Shown in pieces: positions 12,479 through 24,145 of a stretch of DNA of 64,000 nt; position 1 is the first letter of the stretch; every line of letters starts with the position of its first letter. The notes below the pieces were generated by a model. The model ran no database searches and was not told where the DNA came from. It saw nothing but the letters and a program-made list of their open reading frames with translations. A program made the position numbers and the translations under genes. The DNA is from Allomyces macrogynus ATCC 38327 (taxonomy: Eukaryota > Blastocladiomycota > Blastocladiomycetes > Blastocladiales > Blastocladiaceae). The stretch covers positions 750,805 to 814,804 of the forward strand of contig GG745353.1 of the NCBI GenBank assembly GCA_000151295.1, in the 5' to 3' direction.

Positions 12479-13621
12479 TCAAACCATGCCCTCGTACATG
12501 CTGAGCGCTTGCAGCAGCACGGGTTGCGCGCGTGCAGCAGACATGAATTCGCCGAGCCCGACTCGGCCGTCACCGTTCCGGTCCATGACAGCAAACAGGT
12601 AATCGACGCGCTGCGCAAGCGCCAAGTCGCGTGCCGGGCCAGGGTCGGGCAACGGCAAAGCTGCCGCTGGTGTCGGTGCAGCATCCCGTATGGACCGCGC
12701 CGGTTCTTGAAACGACACATGGTGCCTTTGTCGTTGCTGCGCCGCCGCCGGGTCCATGGCACCGTGCAGCCACCCTCCGTCGGTCGAGACGGGCGCGCTG
12801 GCCGAGACGGTGAGCGGAACGGCCGGTGGCGGTGCGAGCGTGGACGGATCCAGCGTTCCCGATGCGGTCGTTGTTGCCGACGACGGAGGCGGTCTTGCGT
12901 ACGACGTTGCGAGCGGGCCCAGCATCGCGTCGAGTGCCTGGACCACAGCCAGGACTTCGTCGCGCGAGATCAGGCCATCGTCGTTCACGTCGTAGAGGCG
13001 GAATGCCCAGTGCAGACGGTCGTCCGCAGCCACATGGCCCGTGCGCGACGTGATTGCAAGCGCTTGCACAAACTCGCGAAATTGGACGAGACCGTCACGG
13101 TCCGTATCGAGCACGGCAAACATGCGGTCGGCAAAGGCGCGCGCGTCGCCAAACGGGAAGAAGCGCGCGTACATGGCGCGTAACGCTGCACGGTCGAGTG
13201 CTGGCTGCAGATGCTGCGTGGCGTGGTGGTGTGGCATCGACAGGTGCACGTGCGATGCAGAATGCGCGGTTGGCGGGAGTGCATCGAGCGAGCCATTCGT
13301 AGATGACGCGTCGGTTGAGTTGGTGCCGCGAGGAGCGCCAGCAGCGACGGCTCGCGCGGCAGCAGCGGCAACTGACGCGTCCGAGTCGGTCGTGGCCGAG
13401 CTTGATGCACGCAGGCGCGCGGCATGACCGCGGGCCGGGGCCGAAGCCGACGTGGCGGCACGGTCGCGGCCATTGGGGTAGTGCGGGTGCGCGTGCGCGG
13501 TGCAGGCCTTGACAAAGGCGTCATACCACTGCAGCAGCTGCTTTTCGGTAAAGTGCGTGTCCTTGACGAGCGCGGCAAGCTCGTCCTTGGAGGGCCTTGG
13601 GCGCGACTTGGCGTGGCCCAT
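12479..13621 (-). CDS. NCS1: Neuronal calcium sensor 1 / frequenin homologue with long inserts
   Basis: A single exon of 380 residues. Frequenins are N-myristoylated calcium sensors that activate phosphatidylinositol 4-kinase. Seen: start MGHAKSRPRPSKDEL, with Gly2 for myristoylation; the conserved FTEKQLLQWYDAFVKAC; RFFPFGDA; and three canonical EF-hand loops, DTDRDGLVQFRE, DVNDDGLISRDE and DRNGDGRVGLGE, with acidic residues at loop positions 1, 3, 5 and 12. The C-terminus LLQALSMYEGMV matches the family. Usual length is about 190 residues. Here an Ala/Ser/Thr-rich insert of about 100 residues splits EF-hand 1, and a second of about 100 residues separates EF-hands 3 and 4. Neither has splice signals that would remove it in phase. 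The start at 13621 is chosen because upstream frame is only the GTC repeat. Confidence 0.9.
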   Translation of the reverse strand: MGHAKSRPRPSKDELAALVKDTHFTEKQLLQWYDAFVKACTAHAHPHYPNGRDRAATSASAPARGHAARLRASSSATTDSDASVAAAAARAVAAGAPRGTNSTDASSTNGSLDALPPTAHSASHVHLSMPHHHATQHLQPALDRAALRAMYARFFPFGDARAFADRMFAVLDTDRDGLVQFREFVQALAITSRTGHVAADDRLHWAFRLYDVNDDGLISRDEVLAVVQALDAMLGPLATSYARPPPSSATTTASGTLDPSTLAPPPAVPLTVSASAPVSTDGGWLHGAMDPAAAQQRQRHHVSFQEPARSIRDAAPTPAAALPLPDPGPARDLALAQRVDYLFAVMDRNGDGRVGLGEFMSAARAQPVLLQALSMYEGMV

Positions 13622-13699
13622 GGTCGTGCGACTGGATTGCAGCAAGAATGAATTGGGGCCACTGGTGTGTTTGTGCTCGTTGTGTTGGTTGCAGCAGCA

Positions 13700-13741
<42 letters not shown>

Positions 13742-14012
13742 TTGGTGGTGGAATGGTGCCGGCGCCAGCACTGGACGAGGCGGTGGACGGCCAAGTCTGG
13801 GTTGGCGTGGAAATAGGTTAGGTTTGCAACCAGGCACCCCCGCCACCACCACGGTCCACCATCCACCAACTGCGCCCCGACAACGACCGCACCGACAGCG
13901 ACGGCAACGACGATCGCAGCACTCCAACTCGTGCACCAAGACTGCCCGCACTCGACCGGGGAACTCTCGTCCACTCTACGATGCGCCGCGCGCCGACTCT
14001 GCTGCCCGCACC
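13622..14012. promoter_or_regulatory. Shared promoter of NCS1 and the RhoGEF gene
   Basis: 391 bases between two divergent start codons. It contains the GTC trinucleotide repeat. No TATA box is visible. Long frames run through it on both strands only because the repeat lacks stops. Confidence 0.5.
13704..13741. repeat. GTC trinucleotide microsatellite (about 12 copies)
   Basis: An uninterrupted run of TCG/GTC units between the NCS1 and RhoGEF starts. It would read as poly-Ser on the plus strand and poly-Asp on the minus strand, but it lies outside both protein models. Confidence 0.95.
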
Positions 14013-17000
14013 ATGAGCGCCGTCTCCAGCCCTCTCTTCCTCGCCGCCAACGGCCGGCCCTCGCCCAGCATGTCCCCGCACGCGCCAAACTCGTCGGCGC
14101 CGCCCGCCAGCTGGTCCCGCTCGGCCCCCTCGCTCGCCGTCGCGCCCATCATCCGCATGGGCCCCGCCTCGCCCACTCCGTCGAGCATCCGGTCGGCCAC
14201 CGCGTCCCCAACGCCCTCGGCCGCCTCCACCGCGACCATGACTGCCGCTTCCGCTCCGCCGCCATCATCTTCTTCACGTTCCGGACACGCGCATGGCCAG
14301 CACCGCAAGCGCCGCCACCGCACGCAGCGGCCCAGTGGGTCCTCGTCGTCCAACGCGCCCGCGCCCTTCCACCCGGCCATGCTCTCGCGCGTCGCCGCGC
14401 AGTTCCGCCAGCGCATCGTATTGGCCACGCACGTGCGCGACGGCATGACCTACTCGTCGTGCTTTTCGGGCAAAGACGCGATTGACGTACTCGCTGCGAT
14501 CCTTCGGTCGCCCGACCGCAACCTCGCCTGCATCATGGGCCGCGCCATGCAGGCGCAGCGCTTTTTCCACGACGTCAACTACACGATGCGGCTGCGCGAC
14601 TCGAAAGACGCGCTCTACCAGTTTTTCTACGCCGCACCTGCTGCGACGGCTGCCGTCCCGCGCCCGCTGCTCGCGCTCGACGACTCGGCCGCGTCCGACC
14701 TCGACTTGCTCGCGGCCTCGTCAACCTCGTCCGATACGGCGGTCGACGGCGGTGCCGCCGCTGCATCGGCGGCGGCTCCGCCGATCGCACCGCTCCCGAC
14801 GGGCGTCTTTACCGTCTTGACGGATTGTTACTCGCCGACGTGCACGCGCGAGCAGCTGTGCTACTCCATTTTCTGCCCGCGCTGGATCGAGCAGCATGCT
14901 TACCTCAATATCCCGCTCACGGGCCGCGATCTGCCCGAACCGGCGGCGCCCGAAGGGCCCGTCGACGACGACGAGAATACCCGGTTCTGGTCGGAGATTG
15001 TGCCATCGTCGATTCTCGATGCCACGTCCGAGTCGGAAATCAAGCGGCAAGAGGCGATTTTCGAGTTGGTGATCAGCGAAGAGGGTTATGTTGAGGACCT
15101 GACGCTGGTCGAGAAGGTATGGGCGCTTGCTTGCGTCGTGCTTTCGTCAGGTGTCACGCATTGTACTTACTCGAGCCCAAATTTTAGCTCTACATGGCCA
15201 AAATCTCGCGCAACGGGTACATCCCGCCCGCCGAACTGCCTACGTTCATGGCCAACATCTTTGGCAACATTCTCGACCTGCGCGACGCCAACAAGCGGCT
15301 CGCCAACGCGCTCGTCCGGCGGCAGCAGGAACGCTACGTCGTGCAACGCATCGGCGACGTCGTGCTCAGTCTAGTCGACGCGCTCGCGCCACACTACGTG
15401 ACCTACGCAGGCCACCACCCGTGGGCCAAGTACCACCTGGAAGTGGAAATGGCGCGTTACCCGGACCTCGCCGCATTTCTCGCCTCCACGGAACGCATGC
15501 TCGAGACACGCCGGTTACCGATCCAGTCTTTCCTGTCACGGCCTGTGCAACGGCTCGCGCGGTACCCTCTGCTCCTGGGTGCGATTTTGAAACGCACGCC
15601 AAAAGATCACCCGGACCACGACGATCTCGCGCGCGCCGTCGACAAGATTCGCGCGATTTTGGCCGACGTGAATGTGGCCACAGGCCACGCTGACACGAAA
15701 GTGCGGCTCAAGCGGCTCGACCAGGCCATGGTCTACAAATCGGACGAGGAACGCAACTATCTCGGCCTGCTCGACGACCACCGCGAACTTTTACGGGATG
15801 GCGTTCTCCGGCGCGTCTCGACCGCCACGGCCGCGGGCGTGCCTGTCGTCGGCGCCGCGGCCACGGAAGACGTCTACGTGCTCGTCATGGACCATGGCGT
15901 GCTCGTCACGCGCCGCAAGAAATCGAAAGCTGTTCCCGACTTGGTCGAACACCGCGTCTACCGCCCGCTCATCAAGTACGCCTGGCTCGCGATTTCCGTG
16001 CCCGACGATAAAATCCCAGGGCTCGATGCACTCGCTGACGCGCGCGCCGAGGCCACGGCTGCGCGACTCGCGGCGGTGGCAGATGCCGAGGGAATGCACG
16101 CGATGCGGCCGCGCGCGAATACCGCGCCGACCGAAGGGTTTTCCGCCGGTAACGGAGCCCTCGTGGGCGCAAGTTCCCCGCGCCCGCCAATGCCGCCTCT
16201 CCCGCCCGTCCCGCCGCTGAAACCCAATGCGCTCGCCAACGCGGCGCATTTCACAGGCGGGACCGCGGGCAGTTTGGCGTCAGGGTTCGGCGATTTCCCG
16301 TTCACCCTGACGCATGTGGGTCGGAACGGGTTCTCGATCACGCTTGTCGCGAATTCGGCCGCTGAGCGGCGGCAATGGATTGAGAAGATGGTGGACCAGC
16401 GGCACGCGGTCACGGCCCCCAGCGCCAAGTTTGGATTGCATGTGCTCTCAGACGCGCAACTCCCGCCGGATGCACGGCCAGCGGCCGCGTCGGTCCTCGA
16501 CGATGATGGCGCGGGGTACTTCCCGACGGCGCGGCACTCGGTCGGGGTATTGCCGAGCGACTACGCGCCGCATTTGGCGGCCGCGGCGAGGGGCGCGCCG
16601 CGGTTGTTGGTCGCGACGGATCGGGGGGTGTTTTTGGCAGGGAATACGGGACCGATTGTGGGCGCCGCCAAGGTGCTGGATTTGGATCGCGTCACGCAGG
16701 TCGAGGTGCTCGCGCACCACGGGCTCGTCTTGGTGCTCGCGGATAAAGTCCTCGCGACAGTCCCGCTCGAGGCCGTGCGCGCACGGATCGCCGCGCTCGC
16801 GGCTGGCCTTGGGAACGTGCTCGTGGCCCCACCGCCCGTGCCCGAACGGTCGCACCGGCGGCTCGTTGGAGGGCGGTCAGGGAGTACGTCCTCGGCGAGC
16901 AGCAGCGGTGGGAGCAGTAACGGCGGCATCGTGCCCGTGACCCCCAAACCGAAAAAGGTCGCGTCGGGCGTCGCCATGATCAAGCCAGGCCACTACCACG

Positions 17001-17734
17001 ACCGCGAATGCATTGCCGTTGTCAAATTAGGGTCGTCGTCGTCGATCGTCAAGTTGTACGAGCCCATGACGCATGCGAAAAAGCCCGGCGGGTCTGGTGT
17101 GTCCGGAACACTCTCGCGGTTCTTTTCGCGCGCCGCGTCGGCCGCTGCGGGCGACCAGGACGATTTATTGAAATTGACCAAGGAGCTCTACATTGGGTCG
17201 GAAATCGTGTCGGTCGACTATGTCCGTACGGGTTTGTGCTTTGGCTGTGCCGGGCGCGGGTTCGAGGTCGTTGACCCGACCTTGCCGGGGGAGACGCTCA
17301 CGCTCGTCAATGCCGCGGACGCACGGACCCACGGCATGTTCCGCCGCCCAGATACCGTCCGCCCGCTCGCCATGTTCCGCGTGCCTGGTGTCGCGCCATC
17401 GAACGGACCGCGGTCCCTGTTCCTCGTGTGTTTCGAGGACGTTGCATTTTATGTCGATGCCCACGGTGATCGCGCACGGCGCGACGTGCGCATTGCGTTT
17501 GATGGCGAGCCGCGCGCGTTTGCGCTCCAGTTCCCGTACTTGATCGCGTGCGATGCGCGGTTCGTGGAAGTGCGCGATGTTCGGGATGGCACGCTCGTGC
17601 AAGTGATTGCCGTGCCGGACGGGATGAGTGTCTTAGATGCGCGCGCGGGGAGGGTCGTGTGTGCGACCGCGGTCGTGGAGGGCGGAGTGGCCGAGGTCGC
17701 GCATGTCTTGTTTGAGGTGCAGATGATTGAGTGA
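14013..17734 (+). CDS. Rho1 guanine nucleotide exchange factor, Rom1/Rom2 type
   Basis: Exons 14013-15116 and 15188-17734 give 1,216 residues. It should load GTP onto Rho1 at the plasma membrane and so control glucan synthase and the cell-wall integrity pathway. Seen in order: a Ser/Pro-rich N-terminus; a DEP domain (about 125-210, SGKDAIDVLA and DALYQFF); a DH/RhoGEF domain (about 345-545) starting QEAIFELVISEEGYVEDLTL, with the catalytic helix LSRPVQRLARYPLLL; a PH domain (about 590-800) interrupted by Ala/Pro-rich inserts; and a CNH domain (about 860-1,210). This DEP-DH-PH-CNH order is that of yeast Rom1/Rom2 and S. pombe Rgf proteins. The intron (15117-15187) splits the DH domain. The start context is GCACCATGAG; earlier in-frame ATGs overlap NCS1. 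Confidence 0.92.
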
Positions 17735-18217
17735 GGAACGAGGAGGAAGGGGAAATACGTAGTTTGTGCGGCTGTAATATTTGTTGCGTTTGGTTGTGTG
17801 TCTATCAACTTGCGAGGTTGGTTTTAGATTTGTGGTTGCTTTGCTTGATGTCTATGTTGCCTTTTGTTCACTTGGACCCCGGACAGAGCGAGTCGGGTGC
17901 TCAATGCGGTGGTGCATTGTCCCGTCGGCAAGACATGCGGCCGGATTTTTGTTTCATAGGAATGGAAATCCGCACGTCGTCGTCATTATCTTCATCGAGA
18001 AAACAGCAGCGGAAGTGCCCCGGCAGTCATCATCATCGTCGTCGTCCCCGCAGTCCGCCCACCCGAGTGCCGTGACGACGACACTCGTTTGCCGACCCCT
18101 GTCGAGTGTAGCAGCGGGATCCGTGCCGCCGACCCACCGCTTGTCCGCCGCGCCTCGACGGTACGCGCCTTGGCCTCGACGTCCTACCGCCATCAACTCG
18201 CGTCAGTTCCGTTCAAA
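17735..18217. other. Tail-to-tail gap after RhoGEF; possible last exon of the next gene
   Basis: About 480 bases between two stop codons. On the minus strand, 17992-18183 is an in-phase open frame of 63 codons with GC-rich third positions. It would be joined to the neighbouring minus gene if a GTACGT donor at 18247 and the AG ending at 18184 are used (64-base intron). If so, the gap shrinks to about 260 bases. Confidence 0.4.
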
Positions 18218-21200
18218 TCAGGGTGGAGAAGAAAGAACGCAACGTACCCGATCATGTACAAACATTTCAAACGAGGTGCTGCGCGGGATCCTCATCACCG
18301 CCGCCGGCTGGTCGGCGGGGGCGTCGTCCTTATCCTTGTGCCGCCTCCGCTTCCTGTGCTTGTCCACCTCCTTGGCCCGCGACTTCTTCTTCTCTTCCTT
18401 CCTGCGGCCCCGCTCATCCGTGCGGACCTCCTCCACTCGCGGCGGCGGCAGTGGTGGTGCGGGTTGCGTCGTGGCCATCGCCTGCACCCCCTTGACCGCC
18501 TCCGACAAGTGCATCGCGAGCCCGCTCATTTCCTGGATCAGCGCGTGCAGTTCCGGGTCGCGCGGCGGCGCGGACGGACGCCGCTGTGGCGCGGCGGATG
18601 CTGGCCACGGTCGGCGTCGCCAGTTGTCGGCCGGTGGTGGTGGGGGTGGAGTGGGTGCGACGGGGAACAGCTCACTCACCGATCCGTCGGTCGCTGCGAC
18701 GCTCGGGGTCGTGGCGATAGGGGTGGACACGTGCGAGACGGGTTCGAGGACGTCGCCGGAATCGTCGGGGTCGGGGTCCGGATCGCCAATGACCGGCGGT
18801 TCGTCATCAAGATGGGCGGAGTCGACGGGGTCGAACGGCGCGTCGGTGATCGGGTCAGCGTCAAACGGCACGTCGAGATCGACGTGGACGGCGACACGCT
18901 CGGCCGATACGCCGACACTGCCCCATGCGTCCTGGTCGTCGTCCATGCCCAGGGGCACCTCGTTGTCTACCACATCGCCTTCGTCCTGCTGCGCTGCGAC
19001 GTTGGCCCTCGATTCGCTCACCCACGCGTCGGAACGTGACAGCGATGCGGTGTCATGCGACATCGCAATCGACCCGCTCGGCCACACCTCCGCCTGTGAC
19101 CGCGCCACAGACCCACTCGACCACACCTCGGGCGGCGGCGGTGCAGGCGCGACCGCGTGTGCGATCCGCACATACAAGTCCCGCTCAATCACAGGCGGAA
19201 ACCGCGGCAACCATGCGTGCATCATGCGGTCATACAAGTCGTACACGTTCGCGGGCGGCAGCAGGTGGACTCGCACGACAGCCATCACGTCGGCACTGAA
19301 CGCGAGAAACCGTGGGTCCTCGGCAAGCGCCATCACCGCCGCATGGTCCGGCGCATACTCGTCGTCAGCACCCGGCGAAATCGCCGCCGGGCTGCTGCCG
19401 CCATCCCCGTTGGCACGGACCGCGTGCAGGACCAGCTCGGCCATCCGCGGCGTCACGAGCGGCTCGTACGCAGCGACCGTCGCACACGCGAGTTCCATCG
19501 GGTCCGCACGGGCATTTACCCCCGCCGCCGCCGCGAGCGCCCGGGCGACCAACTCCGCGAGTTCCAGGGGCTCGAAAATATCCGCGTAATGCGCGAGGAG
19601 TACGACGCGTTCCATGATCTCAACCGAGTACGCGTGCTCCCACTCACCGTGCGCGACATCGAGGGCCTCAGCTACGATCGTGCGGCACTCGATCGCGAAC
19701 AGGAGCCGCAAGAGCTGGAAAATCGGGCCGGTGGGCACGGCCTGTGCTCCTGCCGAGACGGCGAGGACGGCCGCACACCGCGCCCATTCCATGAGGGGAA
19801 CCAAAATAGACGCATCGCGCTTGTCCCAGTGCTCGCTGTCGTGCTCGTAGATGGCTTGGTGCAGTAGGTACGCGACGCGAGGGCGCGTGCGCGCGCGGCG
19901 GCACAGGTCGGCGGTGGTCGCGGCGGACACTTTGGCGGCGTTGCTGCGCCGTCGAGACGAGGTCAGGTCACGGGTCGGGGCGGCGGGGACGGGATCGGGC
20001 ACGTCGGGATCCGGGAGGACCGGGACTGATTCGCGCATGGCGTCGGCGAGTCGCGCGATCAGCCGCAGTGCATGGTGGCCGTGGATGGCCGTCTGGATCC
20101 CATCGTACGACGCCGGGTCGAGCGCTGATGTGGCCACATGAAGCGGGGCCGTTACTTGTGCCAGGAACGTGGCGCATGTTACGTCGCCGACACGCATCGA
20201 CCAGGTCAGGAGCGCGTCAAGGGACGCGAGCGACAGGGGCAGCCCGGACTCGGTTAGCGTGTCGCGGCCGATTGTCGACGCGACGAGCAAATGCGTTGCC
20301 CAAGTGCCCGGTGCCCACCGGTCCAGGTGGAGAAGAGCGTGTTGCGCGACTCGCGCGAGAGCGTCAGCGCACCGAAGGGATCGAGCCGCGAATGTCCAAA
20401 TGGCGGCGAGGGACAGGACCGACTGGCCTGATGTTGCGGCGTACTCGCAGAGACTCCGCGCGTCGAGTTCCTGGGGCCGGGATGTGGCCAAGGCGCCGGG
20501 GACAATGATGATCTTGTCCTGATTGACGACCTGGATCGCCAGATGGAGCCACACGTCTTGGATAAACTCGACATCCTGCATCAAGCCGTCGTTGGTATCA
20601 AGCGTTGCCGTGGCCACGTCTGCAGCGGTTGTCCAATCGCCGCGGGTCAAACACGCCAGAAACTCGTGCGATAGCTACAAAAAGGGTGAGCAGGGCGATG
20701 AGAAGTGCGGCGACGGCAAAACATCCCAACACGATAGCACGTACGGACGACGACACCTCAATCGCTTGCGCGCCGTTTTCCTCAAGCGCCGCAACCAAAC
20801 CCACCACCTCGTCTTCGCTCACTTCCTGTTCTCCAGGAACTGGAACGAGCCCCCGCATGGTCGCAACGTACATACGCCAGTTCTCGGTCCACGACGCGCG
20901 CATCGGGTTCGGGTTGGCCAACATCTGGTCCCAATAATGTTCCCAACCCATGGCCCACTCGACCGCTTGGCCACCCATCCACAATTCAGCGCGGCGGAGA
21001 ACGTATGGAACAATCGAGCACGTCAGGTGCGGGCGCGAGTCGAGCGCGAGCCGGCGCAGGATGCACGTCAGGACCAGTTGCGGATGGGTAAGGTCGGTAG
21101 ACGAATAGAACAGCTGGTCAATCGACCGGAGCAACGGTGTCAACGCAAAGGAGCCCTTATCGGACGCGGTCGGTCGGTCGAGGTAGCGCGAAAGTCGGCC

Positions 21201-23202
21201 GGCGCTGCTGGACGATGACGACGTTGCCGCCGCCGCCAGCACGATCCCCGCGAGTTGATCGGCCACGACGTGGTGGGCCGCGTCGCCGCGGCACACGGCC
21301 GACTCGAGGTACACGCCCTCGGGCGCCGTGATGCCATCGTGCGAAACCGCCAAGATCCGCGACAGCGGCTGCCGCATTGTCTGGACGTCGGTCCACTCGC
21401 GCAACGCCAAGTTGGCGGTCCGCCCGACCTCGCCGAGCGTTGCGGGCATCGGCAGCTGCCATGGGAGCGCGGCCGCGTCGAACCCGTCGGCAGAGGTCGG
21501 CATCGGGAACGCGTACTGGACGGTGAGCAGGCCGTCCGATACCATGATCGAAAAATGACGCGGGAGCGAAGGGCCCTGCGAGGTTGGCATGGGCACGGGT
21601 GCCATGGCCAGCAAGAACACGGCGCGCTTCGCGTCACGCGCACTTTCGGGCAGCGTTCCAAACGTCAGCGCGGCACCCTCAGGTCGAAGTCCACGCGGCA
21701 AAAACGTCGTCTGGTCTGAGCGGAACAAGTCGACGAGCGAAGGACGCCGGTCTGTTGGAGCAGCCGATTGTACGAGACCCACAAGACCGTCGTCGACTGC
21801 CGCGATTCGGGCCGACGGTGATACGAGCGCAATTTTGCCACCCCGAGCGAGTACAACGAGGAGCGGCAAGTCTGGGTGCCCGGCCCACGTCATGGCAACG
21901 ACTTGCGAGTCCGGGTTGAACCGCTCGTCGACTCGGGACGGGTCCTTGCGCACGACCGACGACATGGACGTGGAGCCGGCGGATCGCGAGAGCGGCAGCG
22001 CCATGGTCTGCGCAATCGGGGACACGTATCCGCCAGGTCGTGGGCAATCGATGCGGAGCATGATGAGCAGCTGGTTCGATCCGGCCGTTGCGTTCGTGGT
22101 CGCCCGCGTGGTCCTTGTCGCCGGATCCACGAGGATGGCAATTTGGCCCGACGAGCGATGTGGGCAGATTTGGACGGGCCGCGTGCTCGTCGGAAACGTG
22201 CCGTCTGCCGCACTCATGACAAAGAACCCGCCGGCCGACGTGCCGACCGCCGTGGCGCCGCGAATCCGCGGCAAGACGGCGCGCCAGGCATGGATCTTGG
22301 GCGCGAAGACCACGCCACGTGGTTGGCGAATCACGAGCAACACGAGGACACCCGTCGTCGGATCGGGGTCAGGGTCGGCCATGCCCTCGTCACCATCACC
22401 GTCATCCTGAACGGTCGCAAACGTAATGGTCAGCGTCGACGGCGACCACATCAGCGAGAGACCGCCGAGCGGGTCCGAGAACGTGGCGACGGCATCGACG
22501 TGTGACCAGTGGCCCCCAGGGGGCTCCAAATCGCCAGATCGAGACGTTCGTCGGTTTGTGTAGATGTGCAGCGTGCCGCGCTCCGAGAGAACAGCAAGTT
22601 CGGACCCGTCGGGCGAGAGGAACACGTCCGTGACGATATGATCGTAGTTGTCCGGGAACGCAATCTTGTGTGGCGGGTGAGCTTCCAGGTACGCGGGTAG
22701 GTCGAGCTTGGAGATGCCGTCAGCAGGCACCACGAATTGGATGAGTGATGGCCCTGGGACGAGAATGGCCAGGTGGAGGCCTACCATCGAGCAAGATACA
22801 AGACAGATCGTCAATCAACGAGAATATATTTCCGCCCGAAAAGCAAGACCAATGAATACCATTGTCGGAGCCAAAACATCGAACTGCTTGACGAGCCTCG
22901 GGAAACACGACGGCCACGGCCTCGAGGATTCGAAAGACTTTGTGTCCGGCCGACCAAATGAGCGTCTCTCCAACATGAACAAACTGCTTGAACGGGTGTG
23001 GCAGCCGCCATGGCGTCGATTCCGTGCCGGGTATTACTGCGTCCGTTCCGCCGACAAAATGAGAGGGGACGACACCCCCCGAGACGGGCAAGAGGCGACG
23101 TGGTTTTCCGGCAAGCTTGATGACTGTGGGACGGTTGTTCGGGAGAGTGCTTGCTCGACGCGGGGCAGGACTGGCTGGAGCCGGAGACGGAGCGGAAAGC
23201 AT
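18218..23202 (-). CDS. Large propeller-like protein of unknown function
   Basis: Minus-strand exons 22860-23202, 20745-22780 and 18218-20674 give 1,611 residues; phases close at both introns (donors GTATTC and GTACGT). I do not recognise it. Seen: a short basic N-terminus; beta-rich repeats over about residues 40-450 that look like a degenerate WD40 propeller (for example FLSPDGSELAVLSERGTLHIY); a mostly helical region, about 550-1,200; an acidic stretch with DPDPDPDD near 1,330; and a Lys/Arg-rich tail (KEEKKKSRAK, KHRKRRRHKDKDD). A beta-propeller followed by a helical solenoid occurs in Mediator subunit 16, APC4 and several trafficking proteins, but I see no diagnostic motif. The basic tail suggests a nuclear location, as inference only. 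An alternative C-terminus through an exon at 17992-18183 is described in the gap entry and would add about 50 residues. Confidence 0.7.
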
Positions 23203-24145
23203 CGGCGGGACACAGGAGGCTCGGGACAAGGTCGAACAAGGGCGGGTTACACGGTCGTTGCGCGGAATGCAGCTAGTTTGGGGTTGGTACTGCTGCAGAT
23301 TGGAGTTGTTTGAGAGTTCTTCTTGCCGACGAGGACGTTGCAGCAACAACGCGTTACACATGGGTAGACGTACAAGTCTCAACACGTGACAATGGCGTGG
23401 AACTGCTTGCCGTGTCGGACGCTTGTGGGCCACGGGAGCGGCCAGTGACGTGGATCATGAACATGGCATCATGACCATGGAGCAACACCGCGACACAAAG
23501 ACAACCACCCCACCCCGCGCGCCACACGGTAGAACGGCGTGCGCACGAAGGATATCCGAGTCTAACCTGCCGCAAAGAAGGCTGGACACTCGTGCGCAAG
23601 CGCGCGCCGCTTCCTCGTCAGCATGTCGCTTAGCGCTTGTTGCAAACCCGAGGACAACAGCGACGCCTGGGAGAGGCTGGTTCGCAGCGGCTGTTTGTGT
23701 TGCCAGGCATCATGTTCGTCGGGTCCCCGGCTTGACCATGATCATGAACGAGAGGCAAAGGGTTGCCAGCAAGCCCACGAAAGCTCGCCAGTTTGTAGAT
23801 GACGTCGAAACGCGCCACGACCTCCAACTCCACGCCTCCATGGTCCTGGCGTACGCCACGGAATCGAAACGCGGCAGGTGGGCCTGGGTCTAGTGCACGA
23901 CAAGAGTCGCGCGCGGGAGCAGCGGGAGCATGAAGCAACATTGCCGAGTGCATGACGAAATTGATTACGGTTCTTGCTGCCGCCCTACTCTCCGGCTCTT
24001 GAGTCTTGGCGCGCGCGCCAGCCAAGAAGACCTTTCTCTCTCCACGCCCAACGTCCTCGACGATTTCTATCCGTGGTCGTGGTCGACAGCAAAACAACCT
24101 CCCGCAAAATATCTCCACGACGAGAACCCGACTTGATCCAGCACA
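23203..24145. other. Intergenic, divergent promoter region
   Basis: About 940 bases between the starts of the unknown propeller-like gene (minus) and acyl-CoA synthetase copy 1 (plus). Open frames inside lack any recognisable protein pattern. It presumably holds both promoters; no TATA box near either start. Confidence 0.5.
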
